Origin: Clostridiales bacterium
Lineage (GTDB): Bacteria > Bacillota > Clostridia > Christensenellales > Aristaeellaceae
Direction: 5' to 3'
Length of the DNA stretch: 64,000 nt
NCBI GenBank assembly: GCA_024684375.1
Contig: JAIKWZ010000051.1
Location: forward strand, 124,001 to 188,000
Part shown: positions 8,114 through 16,427 of the stretch, piece by piece
Numbering within the stretch: the stretch's first letter is position 1
Layout of the letters: each line of letters begins with the position of its first letter
Position numbers and translations under genes: made by a program
Notes under the pieces: generated by a model
What the model was told of the DNA's origin: nothing
The model's database searches: none
Seen by the model: only the letters and a program-made list of their open reading frames with translations

Positions 8114-9040
8114 ATGATTTACACTCTCACGCTGAATCCAGCTCTCGACAGGACGCTCACCGTGCCCTCGTTCGCCGCAGGTAAGGTGAACAGGGTGCAG
8201 TCTGTGCGGCTCGACCCGGGCGGAAAAGGCATAAACGTATCCAAGACCCTGCTTAATTTGGGCTGCGCGAGTGTGGCCATGGGCATACTGGGCGGAAGCG
8301 CGGGTGAGTTTATACTTAAAGCGCTCACAGACATGGGCATTGAGAGCGATTTCGTGTCTTCCCGTCTTCCCACGCGCACGAATATAAAACTATGCGACCC
8401 GGTAAGCGGGACGACCACTGATATAAACGAAGCAGGCAGCATTGACCAACAGGACGCTGCCCAACTTAAGCAGAAGCTCATGAGCAGGCTTTCCGCCGGA
8501 GACATCTGCGTGATCTCCGGTAAGCTGGACGGGCTGAACGTGGATATAGGGGAATGGATAAGGGACATAAACGCCGCGGGCGCCAGGGCCTGCTTGGATA
8601 CACAGGGGGCGGCGCTTAAGCAGGGCGTTCGTTCCGGCGCATACATGATAAAACCCAATTCGGAAGAGATGGCGGAAATGGCCGGACGGCGCGTGGACAC
8701 CCCGGCCGAAGCTGCTTACTGCGCCAAAGAGGTGTTAGCTTCGTCTGAAGTCAGCGCCATTATCGTTTCCATGGGCAGCGATGGGGCAGTTTACGCGGAC
8801 AGAGGTTGCGTGCTGTACGGCGAAAGCCCTCATATAAAGGTTGAAAGCAGCGTGGGCGCGGGGGACAGCATGCTGGCGGGTTTCGTGTTCGGGCAAAACG
8901 CCGGATTCTCTCCGGAAGAAAGCTTCAGGCTGTCCATTGCATGCGGGGCGGCTGCGGCGACGACCCAGGGCAGCTTAAGCCCCAAAAAGGAAGAAATATA
9001 CTCACTGCTAAACCAGGTCAGGGTCAGGAGGACATTATGA
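8114..9040 (+). CDS. fruK: 1-phosphofructokinase family sugar-phosphate kinase (PfkB fold)
   Basis: 308 aa. The N-terminus IYTLTLNPALDRTL and the DPGGKGINVSKTL motif are typical of the FruK/LacC branch of PfkB kinases. The catalytic base is Asp251 in SVGAGDSMLAGF, and KPNSEE precedes the ATP site. FruK makes fructose-1,6-bisphosphate from fructose-1-phosphate; LacC-type members use tagatose-6-phosphate. No PTS genes are adjacent, so the substrate stays open, and a galactose/tagatose route is conceivable because GH112 yields galactose-1-phosphate. It overlaps the GDPD gene by ATGA and heads a four-gene operon. The ribosome site AGGAGG is 8 bp before the ATG. Confidence 0.85.
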   Translation: MIYTLTLNPALDRTLTVPSFAAGKVNRVQSVRLDPGGKGINVSKTLLNLGCASVAMGILGGSAGEFILKALTDMGIESDFVSSRLPTRTNIKLCDPVSGTTTDINEAGSIDQQDAAQLKQKLMSRLSAGDICVISGKLDGLNVDIGEWIRDINAAGARACLDTQGAALKQGVRSGAYMIKPNSEEMAEMAGRRVDTPAEAAYCAKEVLASSEVSAIIVSMGSDGAVYADRGCVLYGESPHIKVESSVGAGDSMLAGFVFGQNAGFSPEESFRLSIACGAAAATTQGSLSPKKEEIYSLLNQVRVRRTL

Positions 9041-9774
9041 ACATGATCAAAGTACAGGGACACAGGGGGTTCAGCGCTATAGCGCCTGAAAACACTTTAC
9101 CCGCGTTCAAAAAGGCGGTCGAAGTTGGAGCGGACGGTATCGAGTGCGATATCCACCTCACAAAGGACGGACGGTATGTGGTGTGCCACGACTCAAGGAT
9201 CGACCGCACATCCAACGGCAGCGGCGAGATATCAGAAATGAGCTTGGATGAGCTTAAGCAGTACGATTTCGGCGCCAAATTCTCTGAAGAATACAGAGGC
9301 ACGCCCATACCCACGCTGGAGGAGATGCTGGATGTCGTCAAGCCGCTGGAAGTCATAAATATTGAGATCAAAGCTTTCGAGCATCCTATGGGGCTGGACG
9401 CGGCTTTGGACCTTTTCTACGATATACTGGTCAAAAAAGGCGTGCTCAAGCAGGTGATAGTGTCCAGCTTCAACAAGATGGCGATAAAGCGCTTAAAGCA
9501 GCTGCATAGCGACTTGTATACGTGCATGCTCTACACCCATATGGCCCGTCCTGCCGCTTGCGCGCAAAAGCTGGGCTGCGATGCCATCCATCCCGCTTAT
9601 GAGTATCTTACGAAGGCTACGGTCAATTCCGCCCACAGGAGGGGGATGAAGGTCAACTGCTGGACGCCCAACGGTGAAGACGAGATCAGATATATGGTAA
9701 AGCTGGGCTGCGACGGCATCATCACAAACTATCCTGACAGGGCGCTGAAAATAAGACAGGACGAAGCTAAATGA
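9037..9774 (+). CDS. Glycerophosphodiester phosphodiesterase
   Basis: 245 aa from ATG 9037. AGGAGG lies just upstream and the ATG overlaps the preceding TGA (ATGA). An in-frame extension to 8941 exists but lies inside the kinase gene. The GDPD barrel motifs are complete: GHRGFSAIAPENTLPAF (His/Arg and Glu), GIECDIHLTKDG (metal Glu/Asp), CHDSRIDR (second His) and NIEIKA. There is no signal peptide, so it is likely cytoplasmic, releasing glycerol-3-phosphate from deacylated phospholipid headgroups. It is clearly related to the C-terminal half of the fusion at 2865-4469 but lacks the nitrilase part. Confidence 0.9.
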   Translation: MNMIKVQGHRGFSAIAPENTLPAFKKAVEVGADGIECDIHLTKDGRYVVCHDSRIDRTSNGSGEISEMSLDELKQYDFGAKFSEEYRGTPIPTLEEMLDVVKPLEVINIEIKAFEHPMGLDAALDLFYDILVKKGVLKQVIVSSFNKMAIKRLKQLHSDLYTCMLYTHMARPAACAQKLGCDAIHPAYEYLTKATVNSAHRRGMKVNCWTPNGEDEIRYMVKLGCDGIITNYPDRALKIRQDEAK

Positions 9775-10301
9775 GAAAAAAGTCGTACTACAGAAAATGG
9801 CTGACCGGCAATAAAAGCAGCGCGGTGCTTATCGTGCTTTTGGTGCTGGCGTTTCCGGTAGGCCTATGGCTCATGTGGAAGGAGGCGCGCTGGAAGATCT
9901 GGCTCAAGGCGCTAATCACTTTGGCGTGGGCGGGCGTGATCGCGCTGGGGATCGTGGTGTTCACTACCACTTCCTTTGATTATGACGAGGGCAGTGTGGT
10001 GGTCACTGCGCTCGTGAACAACAAGCGCATGCTGGCTCCGCTGCCGCCGGAGGACAAACCGGATAATTCCCAGCTGCTTAAAAGCGCCAGCGAGACCAGC
10101 AACCTGATCTCTGAACCCACACCCACGCCGGTGGCGACACGGGTCTACTGCAACGACAACGGAAAGTATTATCACCTGGCGGGCTGCCGCTACGTGTACT
10201 CGCACACCCCCAAGGTCACGCTAAATCAGGCCAAAAACGCAGGCAAGACCGCCTGTCCCATATGCAAGCCTCCCAAAGAGGAGACCTACGGGCAGGAATG
10301 A
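9771..10301 (+). CDS. Membrane protein with C-terminal YHxxxC...CxxC metal-site-like domain
   Basis: 176 aa. One or two transmembrane segments lie near residues 17-67 (AVLIVLLVLAFPVGLWLMW and WLKALITLAWAGVIALGIVV). A Pro/Thr-rich linker (PTPTPVATR) leads to a C-terminal module reading YHLAGCRYVYS, then a helix, then ACPICKPP. This small His/Cys module recurs at the ends of various Firmicutes surface proteins and nucleases and could bind zinc, which is inference. By topology the module is probably outside the cell. The start overlaps the GDPD stop (ATGA), so it is cotranscribed with fruK and GDPD. I cannot assign a function. Confidence 0.7.
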   Translation: MRKKSYYRKWLTGNKSSAVLIVLLVLAFPVGLWLMWKEARWKIWLKALITLAWAGVIALGIVVFTTTSFDYDEGSVVVTALVNNKRMLAPLPPEDKPDNSQLLKSASETSNLISEPTPTPVATRVYCNDNGKYYHLAGCRYVYSHTPKVTLNQAKNAGKTACPICKPPKEETYGQE

Positions 10302-10333
10302 CACGCCGCAATAAAACAAAAGGGGAAACAGAC

Positions 10334-12481
10334 ATGAACGACTATTCCAGAGGCGGCTTTACTCTGCCGGGAGAGGCGGGCTACGAGAAGCTTACACTCG
10401 AAATGGCAGAGAAATGGGGTGCGGACGTGATACGCGACTCCGACGGCACCAAGCTTTCGGACGAGATCACCCGGGCAGGTTACCGCATTTATTCGACCAT
10501 CTGCATAATCCGGGAGCACAACGCATTCGCACAATTGCATCCTGACGCCCAGCAGCAGAGTTTTTTATGCTCAAAGCCTCTTATCGCCTCATCAGACACG
10601 CTGGAAATACGGCCAATGGAAGGGTATTTTGCCGAGCAGTTCGAGGTGAACGACTCGCCTGAAGCTATGGAATACTGGCAAGTGTGGGACAGAACGGCGA
10701 ATACCCTGGTAAGCCCAGAAAAGTGGAGCTATTCGGCGGGCGCTGTTACGGTGGAAGGCTGCGAGCCGTTCCACAGGTATTCTGTGTCTTTTCTGGCGTG
10801 GAGGGTGTGGGAGGAGATCAACATGTACAACCACACCACCAACCACTGGACCAGCGAGCACCTGCGCCAGCTGGATCCGCGCCATCCCCTGGCCTGGGAG
10901 TACCTGAAAAAGTGGCTGAAGGACTGGTGCGAAAGCAATCCGCAGACCGACGTGGTTCGGCTGACATCCCTGTTTTACAATTTCGTGTGGATCTTCGGGG
11001 ACGATATGCGCCTGCGCAGCCGTTTTGTGGACTGGGCAAGCTATGACTTTACCGTCAGTCCTGCCGCGCTCAAGGCTTTCGAAGCGGAATACGGCTATGC
11101 CCTCACCGCGGAGGACTTTATAAACAAGGGCCTGCTCCAGGCTACCCACCGCCCGCCGACCAAGGCGAAGAAGGACTATATGGACTTCATCCAGCGTTTT
11201 GTGGCGGAGAAGGCGAAGGAGCTTGTGGACATCATCCACGCCTACGGCAAGCAGGCGTACGTGTTTTACGACGACAGCTGGGTAGGCATGGAGCCCTGCG
11301 GGAAGTATTTCCCGTCCATAGGTTTTGACGGGCTTATTAAGTGCGTTTTTTCGGGCTTCGAGTGCAGACTGTGCGCGCGGGCAAAGGTTGAGACCCATGA
11401 ACTGCGCTTCCATCCGTACCTGTTCCCTGTAGGTCTGGGCGGTTTGCCGACTTTCTCAGAAGGCGGCAGGCCGGAAAAAGATGCGCTGAGCTACTGGATG
11501 CATGTAAGACGGGCACTGGCAAGGCAGACGGTACAGAGGATTGGTCTGGGCGGCTATCTGCACCTCACAATAGGACAGGATAAATTCAACGACCTGATAG
11601 CTGATATGGCCCGGGAATTCCGCCATATAAAAGCGCTGCACGAAGAAGGAGAGCCAGCGGCTCTGCCGATCCGCGTAGCGGTCATGCACTACTGGGGTCC
11701 GCTGCGTTCCTGGACGCTGTCCGGACATTTCCACGAGACGGATAACAACGTGCTCATACACATAAACGAGGCGCTTTCGGGCCATCCCGTAGATGTCAGC
11801 TTTATCAGCTTTGATGACGTCAAGCAAGGCGCGCTGAAAGATGTCGACGTACTGATAAACGCAGGCCGTGAAGGTGACGCATGGAGCGGAGGCGATGTTT
11901 GGAAGGACAGCGGACTTGTCAGTGAGATCACCCGCTTTGTATATGAGGGCGGCAGCCTGATAGGCGCGGGAGAGCCTTCTGCCGTGCAGGGAGGGGACAC
12001 GCTGTTTGCCCTGAGCCACGTGTTCGGCGTGGACATGGACAAGGGTCAGTATGCCTGCCATACTCCATGGACATATGAAACACAGCCTTCGCCGTTTATT
12101 TTTGCGGAGGAAGCGATAGGGAAGACCGAAGGCATAAGAGTCACATCTCCCGATACCCTTGTGCTGCTTGAGAAAGACAGTGTGCCCGCGCTCACGCTCA
12201 ACTGCTTCGGCAAGGGCAGGGCGATATATATGGGTGGGTTCACCTACAGCCCCGAAGCGGCGAACATGCTGCTTGAAATGCTCAAATACCTGCGCGGGGT
12301 CGAAGGCACGGCCGCAGGCAAAGCGGATGACCCTTTGGTTGAGTGCGCGTGGTTCCCCAAAAACCGTGTTTTGCTGGTTATGAACAACGCGGAGACACCG
12401 GTAAAGACCCGTGTTTCCTGCCCCGCCGGAAGCGAAGAGATCACCCTCGAACCGTTTGAGACCAGGTTTATGGAGCTGTAA
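10334..12481 (+). CDS. lnpA: 1,3-beta-galactosyl-N-acetylhexosamine phosphorylase (GH112)
   Basis: 715 aa, the usual family length, starting MNDYSRGGFTLPGE with AGGGG upstream; the open frame reaches 10262 but only inside the previous gene. The GH112 signatures are clear: DVIRDSDGTKLSDEI near the N-terminus, YSVSFLAW, NHTTNHWTSEH, VFYDDSWVGMEP (in the region of the general acid Asp of characterised enzymes) and HYWGPLRSWTLSGHFHE. The enzyme reversibly phosphorolyses galacto-N-biose or lacto-N-biose to alpha-galactose-1-phosphate and GalNAc/GlcNAc, a step in mucin or milk-oligosaccharide use. It is intracellular. It closes the fruK operon; no Gal-1-P uridylyltransferase or NahK kinase is next to it, so the products must feed genes elsewhere. 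Confidence 0.92.
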   Translation: MNDYSRGGFTLPGEAGYEKLTLEMAEKWGADVIRDSDGTKLSDEITRAGYRIYSTICIIREHNAFAQLHPDAQQQSFLCSKPLIASSDTLEIRPMEGYFAEQFEVNDSPEAMEYWQVWDRTANTLVSPEKWSYSAGAVTVEGCEPFHRYSVSFLAWRVWEEINMYNHTTNHWTSEHLRQLDPRHPLAWEYLKKWLKDWCESNPQTDVVRLTSLFYNFVWIFGDDMRLRSRFVDWASYDFTVSPAALKAFEAEYGYALTAEDFINKGLLQATHRPPTKAKKDYMDFIQRFVAEKAKELVDIIHAYGKQAYVFYDDSWVGMEPCGKYFPSIGFDGLIKCVFSGFECRLCARAKVETHELRFHPYLFPVGLGGLPTFSEGGRPEKDALSYWMHVRRALARQTVQRIGLGGYLHLTIGQDKFNDLIADMAREFRHIKALHEEGEPAALPIRVAVMHYWGPLRSWTLSGHFHETDNNVLIHINEALSGHPVDVSFISFDDVKQGALKDVDVLINAGREGDAWSGGDVWKDSGLVSEITRFVYEGGSLIGAGEPSAVQGGDTLFALSHVFGVDMDKGQYACHTPWTYETQPSPFIFAEEAIGKTEGIRVTSPDTLVLLEKDSVPALTLNCFGKGRAIYMGGFTYSPEAANMLLEMLKYLRGVEGTAAGKADDPLVECAWFPKNRVLLVMNNAETPVKTRVSCPAGSEEITLEPFETRFMEL

Positions 12482-12603
12482 CAGCCCGCTTTGACTTAAG
12501 ACTCCAATAGGGCTAAGAATTGATCCGGCGCGATCCGACCCTCTTTAAGAGAAAAGCAACGCTTCGCAGAGCTCAGCTGCGAACCATTTTCAGACATATA
12601 AAC

Positions 12604-12650
12604 ACACCGCGGCAGTCAGAGTCAAGACTGCCGCGGTGTTTTATTCTTTG
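12604..12650. terminator. Bidirectional intrinsic terminator
   Basis: Perfect 14-bp stem ACACCGCGGCAGTC / GACTGCCGCGGTGT with an 8-nt loop (12604-12639), followed on the plus strand by TTTATTCTTT. It ends the GH112 operon and also lies directly beyond the stop of the minus-strand radical SAM gene. The 122 bp between the GH112 stop and this stem show nothing else. Confidence 0.8.
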
Positions 12651-13684
12651 AAGTTTTCATCAAGAAACTTGTTGAAAAGGTAGGTTTTATAGTCGTCAAG
12701 GCTGAATGCCCGCTCGGATGTGAGGTCTCCGTACCTTCGCGCAAGTTCGCTCCACTTGACCTGTTTTGCCAGCATTAGCGCCGGTATCCCACCGTTTTGC
12801 AGGCGTGAGCACAGCGTTTCGGGACTATCGGCTTTCAGGTTGCCCACCTGCCATGGCGCGCTCAAGTGGGTGAAGTTAAGGTACGCGTCCAACGTGTTGG
12901 CTATGTTCAGCGTAACGTCGCCGTTCAGGCGGTATTCGGGATTGCGATCACACTCAAGCAGTTGTTCAGCGCAGTCTTTTTCTTCCAACAGTTCGTTATA
13001 TCCCAGATACACGGGCACGAGACTGTCCGGGATATGATTTTTGTGGATGTGGATAGGGTAGAGCTTGCGGTTCTCCCCGTCGCAGGAGCCTTCATGCACG
13101 AAAAACTCCATTTCGGGGCAGCTCTCGGCTTTTATCCGCTCTTGAAGAGCGTACACTTTTTCGATCTCGGAGATGTTTTCTTCGTTTATGAAGCACTGCC
13201 AGCGCGGGACGATACCGCCCTGGATCAGCTTTTTTGTAGCAAACATGACTTCGTCAAACGCCCCTTTCCTGCCAACGTACCTGTCCTGCGTTTCATTCAG
13301 GCCGAACAGAGTTAGCTGCACTTTCTTTACGCCGACTTCGATGAGAAAAGGGATGTAGGCGTCATCGCGCGCTATGCGCCAGAAACTGGCCAGCTCGAAG
13401 CGCTCGGGCACCGCGTTCACGGACACGGCGATGTCCCGCAGCCATCTTTTCCGGTAGTCGTCACAGAAGTCCGGCTCCCGCATCCAGCTGTAGAAAGCGA
13501 GCCTGCGAAAATACGGCCTGAAAAAGTCAACTATAAACTCGTCTGTCCCGTCCGGAAGGGTCTTGTTGGGCATATGTCCCAGCCAGCAGTGCAGGCACCT
13601 GTTGGGGCAGCCGTGCATGTCCACCACCAGGTTAAGCTGTTTGTCGTTGAACTTCAGCAGATCATCCATTTGCGGGTTCTCCAA
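12641..13684 (-). CDS. Radical SAM protein of unknown specificity
   Basis: 347 aa. The [4Fe-4S]/SAM motif is CPNRCLHCW (Cys26, Cys30, Cys33), close to the N-terminus. The remaining sequence fits a partial TIM-barrel (KVQLTLFGLNETQDRYVG resembles the radical-SAM region that reads substrate-side GxxE loops). No second Cys-rich SPASM domain is visible. The GNAT gene ends only 7 bp upstream of its start, so GNAT and this gene form a pair, and a joint role in modifying a peptide or metabolite is possible but speculative. The reaction is unknown. Confidence 0.8.
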   Translation of the reverse strand: MENPQMDDLLKFNDKQLNLVVDMHGCPNRCLHCWLGHMPNKTLPDGTDEFIVDFFRPYFRRLAFYSWMREPDFCDDYRKRWLRDIAVSVNAVPERFELASFWRIARDDAYIPFLIEVGVKKVQLTLFGLNETQDRYVGRKGAFDEVMFATKKLIQGGIVPRWQCFINEENISEIEKVYALQERIKAESCPEMEFFVHEGSCDGENRKLYPIHIHKNHIPDSLVPVYLGYNELLEEKDCAEQLLECDRNPEYRLNGDVTLNIANTLDAYLNFTHLSAPWQVGNLKADSPETLCSRLQNGGIPALMLAKQVKWSELARRYGDLTSERAFSLDDYKTYLFNKFLDENFKE

Positions 13685-13691
13685 AGGTTTG

Positions 13692-14366
13692 CTATTTCCA
13701 CATCCATACTATAAGGCGATCGGATATGGTCATGCCGAGTTTGTTTTGCAGTCTCAGTGAACCTGCATTGTCCTTTTCGACCTGGCCGAAGGGGATAAAG
13801 CCGCGATCCATTTTGCTTGCGATCAGATGGCTTTGGAGGGCGCAGGCAAAGCCTCTGCGCCTGTATTCTGGAAAAACGTAAAGAATGCCCATACTGCCTT
13901 CGAGGTGCTCCCCGATGAACCCGACCAGACGGCTATGATAATATCCAAGCAAGATAGATCTTCTCTTTACGAGCTGTTCCAGCTCTTCAGCGCTGAGCAG
14001 GTCGTAATTGGCTTTGAGCATATCAAGATCATCTATCTCCGCCGCTCTGAACGTAAGCGGGGAACTGAGGGAAGGCTTTTCACCGTAATATGCCACTTGA
14101 TAGCACTCAAGCTTACCCGAGAAACCGTATCGCTCAAACGCAGCCAGACCCAATGCGTGGTTTGACGCCATAAGCAGACTGCAGTCACTGCAGTGCCGGT
14201 CAATAAGCGAAAGCCCGAGGATCATATCCTCGCAGGCGAGCATATACGCCCCGCTCACGCTGTCACGCACCAGCAGCGCGTTTTCCATGTCAGCTATGAT
14301 TTCACCGCTGCCGCGCCTGAGCACGTGGTCGATACCCAGATGATCGATTCCGTTTATATCGAACAT
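13692..14366 (-). CDS. GNAT-family N-acetyltransferase
   Basis: 224 aa. The C-terminal half has the acetyl-CoA-binding motif A (YRRRGFACALQSHLIA, Q/RxxGxG/A-like) preceded by the beta-strand MGILYVFP and followed by PFGQVEKDNAGSLRLQNKLGM, typical of the FR47/GNAT fold. The N-terminal half is a less conserved GNAT-like lobe (GLAAFERYGFSG), so this may be a double-GNAT architecture. The acceptor is unknown. The ribosome site is weak (TAGAGAAT). It precedes the radical SAM gene by 7 bp. Confidence 0.8.
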   Translation of the reverse strand: MFDINGIDHLGIDHVLRRGSGEIIADMENALLVRDSVSGAYMLACEDMILGLSLIDRHCSDCSLLMASNHALGLAAFERYGFSGKLECYQVAYYGEKPSLSSPLTFRAAEIDDLDMLKANYDLLSAEELEQLVKRRSILLGYYHSRLVGFIGEHLEGSMGILYVFPEYRRRGFACALQSHLIASKMDRGFIPFGQVEKDNAGSLRLQNKLGMTISDRLIVWMWK

Positions 14367-14380
14367 ATTCTCTAAACTTT

Positions 14381-14406
14381 AAGCCTGCCGATGAAACAGC
14401 AGGCTT
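14381..14406 (-). terminator. Putative terminator after lysS
   Basis: Inverted repeat AAGCCTGC / GCAGGCTT with a 10-nt loop between the lysS stop (14424) and the GNAT start (14366). The downstream T tract is short, so read-through into the GNAT gene is possible. Confidence 0.5.
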
Positions 14407-14423
14407 AGCAGAAATGACAGTTT

Positions 14424-16403
14424 TTAATACAGCTTCGCGCCGGCGGGGATGTGGGGATCCACCATCAGCAGATGGAGCTTCTCTTCCTCACCCTCGTGAT
14501 GAACGGCGGAGATAAGCATGCCGCAGGACTCTATGCCCATCATCGCCCGTGGAGGCAGGTTGGTGATGGCGATGCAGGTCTTGCCTACAAGCTCATCAGG
14601 CTCGTAATACGCGTGTATGCCGCTCAGGATCGTCCTGTTCTCGCCGCTGCCGTCATCCAGCGTGAATTTAAGCAGCTTTTTGCTCTTGGGCACCGCTTCG
14701 CACGCCAGCACCTTGACCGCGCGGAAATCGCTCTTGCTGAAGGTATCGAAGTCGACCTGATCTTTGAACAGGGGCTCGATGACGACATTGGAAAAGTCGA
14801 TCTTTTCTTTGGCAGGCGCGTTTTTCTCCGCTTCCTGCGCAGCCTTGCAGGCCTCCTGGGAGGGACAGGTATGGCAGGCGCACTCGAAATCGGCATGCGC
14901 CTGAGCCTTTTCTTCCTGCTTCGGCTGGTCGAGGGGTTTCATGGTCGGGAAAAGCAGCACGTCCCTTATGGAAGGGCTGTCGGTCAGCAGCATGACCAGC
15001 CGGTCCACGCCGAAGCCCAGACCGCCGGTAGGGGGCATGCCGTATTCCAGGGCGGTGATGAAATCATAATCCACCTGGGCGCGGCAGTCGGGATCCAGAG
15101 CCTTACGTATGGCGACCTGCTTTTCAAAGCGCTGCCGCTGGTCGATGGGGTCGTTGAGCTCAGAGAACGCGTTCCCGAACTCGGTGGCGTTGATGAAGTA
15201 CTCGAACCTCTCAGTAAAAGCAGGCTCGTCGGGTTTGCGCTTGGCCAGGGGGCTGATCTCCACGGGATAATCGTAGATAAATGTGGGCTGGATCAGCTTT
15301 TCCTCGACGAAAGCGTCAAAGAACTCCGCCAGGATGGCGCCTTTGGTGGGTGTTTCGGGCAGCTCCACGTTGTGCGCCTTAGCGCAGGCGATGGCGTCTT
15401 CGTCGGTATTCCAGGAATAATAGTCCACGCCGGAATACTTCTTGACCGCTTCCACCATGGTCAGCCTCTCCCAATGGGAGAGGTCGATCATATTGCCCTG
15501 ATAGGGCACAGTAAGCCCGCCGCACACCTTTTCGGCCACGGTCTTCATCATGTCCTCCACGAGATCCATCATGCCGTGGAAGTCGGTGTAGGCCTGATAA
15601 AGCTCGATAGAGGTAAATTCAGGGTTGTGTCGCGTGTCCATGCCCTCATTGCGGAAGATACGGCCCACTTCGTAAACCTTGTCGTATCCGCCCACTATCA
15701 GCCGCTTAAGGTACAGCTCGGTCTCGATCCTGAGCACCATGTCCATATCCAGCGTGTTGTGGTGGGTATAGAAGGGACGGGCGGAAGCACCGATCTCAAA
15801 GGGTGTGAGTATGGGAGTGTCGACCTCCAGGAAGCCCTTGCCGTCCAGGTACGCGCGCAGTTCCTTGAGTATCATGCTGCGCTTCACGAACGCCGCGCGC
15901 ACGTCGGAGTTGGTCATAAGGTCCAGATACCTCTGGCGGTAGCGGATGTCAGTATCGGTCAGGCCGTGGAACTTCTCCGGCAGTGGATGCAGGCTCTTGC
16001 TCAGCAGGGTGATCTCCGCTGCGTGAACGGAGATCTCTCCAGTCTTGGTTTTGAATACCGTGCCCTTTACGCCCAGTATGTCGCCGATATCGTATGCCTT
16101 GAATTCGGCGTACGATTCCTCGCCCACGTCTTCCCTGCGGGCATAGAACTGTATGTCGCCTTTAGCGTCGTTAAGATGAGCGAAGGAGGCCTTGCCCATT
16201 ATACGGCGGCTCATCATGCGACCCGCTATCACGACCTCACGGCCTTCCAGCTCGTCGAAATATGCTTCGATGTCCGATGAAAGGTGAGTGACAGGGTATT
16301 TGGTGATAAGGTAAGGGCTGCGGCCCTCCGCGGAAAGAGCGGACAGCTTGTCAAAACGCTGCTGTTCCTGCTCAGAAAGCCCCTGAGGGATGAACTGCTC
16401 CAT
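14424..16403 (-). CDS. lysS: Lysyl-tRNA synthetase (class II) with fused C-terminal tRNA-binding domain
   Basis: 659 aa, about 160 longer than typical bacterial LysRS. It has an OB-fold anticodon domain (about 55-150), then the class II core with motif 2 (FRNEGMDTRHNPEFTSIE) and motif 3 (GLGFGVDRLVMLLTD, about 480), ending FPTMKP. Next is a linker with four cysteines (FECACHTCPSQEAC, about 495-515). Residues 551-659 form an EMAPII/Trbp111-like tRNA-binding domain (SDFRAVKVLACEAVPKSKKL, SGIHAYYEPDELVGK, NLPPRAMMGIESCGML) of the kind usually found on MetRS. It charges tRNA-Lys in the cytoplasm; the extra domain probably raises tRNA affinity. It lies 24 bp after greA on the same strand. No T-box is visible upstream. 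Confidence 0.95.
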   Translation of the reverse strand: MEQFIPQGLSEQEQQRFDKLSALSAEGRSPYLITKYPVTHLSSDIEAYFDELEGREVVIAGRMMSRRIMGKASFAHLNDAKGDIQFYARREDVGEESYAEFKAYDIGDILGVKGTVFKTKTGEISVHAAEITLLSKSLHPLPEKFHGLTDTDIRYRQRYLDLMTNSDVRAAFVKRSMILKELRAYLDGKGFLEVDTPILTPFEIGASARPFYTHHNTLDMDMVLRIETELYLKRLIVGGYDKVYEVGRIFRNEGMDTRHNPEFTSIELYQAYTDFHGMMDLVEDMMKTVAEKVCGGLTVPYQGNMIDLSHWERLTMVEAVKKYSGVDYYSWNTDEDAIACAKAHNVELPETPTKGAILAEFFDAFVEEKLIQPTFIYDYPVEISPLAKRKPDEPAFTERFEYFINATEFGNAFSELNDPIDQRQRFEKQVAIRKALDPDCRAQVDYDFITALEYGMPPTGGLGFGVDRLVMLLTDSPSIRDVLLFPTMKPLDQPKQEEKAQAHADFECACHTCPSQEACKAAQEAEKNAPAKEKIDFSNVVIEPLFKDQVDFDTFSKSDFRAVKVLACEAVPKSKKLLKFTLDDGSGENRTILSGIHAYYEPDELVGKTCIAITNLPPRAMMGIESCGMLISAVHHEGEEEKLHLLMVDPHIPAGAKLY

Positions 16404-16427
16404 GAATGATCTCCTTAAGGGATGGGA

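Noticed and set aside
14451-16280. 609-codon open frame on the plus strand
   Set aside because: It is the antisense shadow of lysS; the product is low in recognisable motifs and has no ribosome site.
16404-16427. T-box or lysine riboswitch before lysS
   Set aside because: The gap to greA is only 24 bp and the greA leader has just a small GC-rich hairpin; no T-box features are visible.
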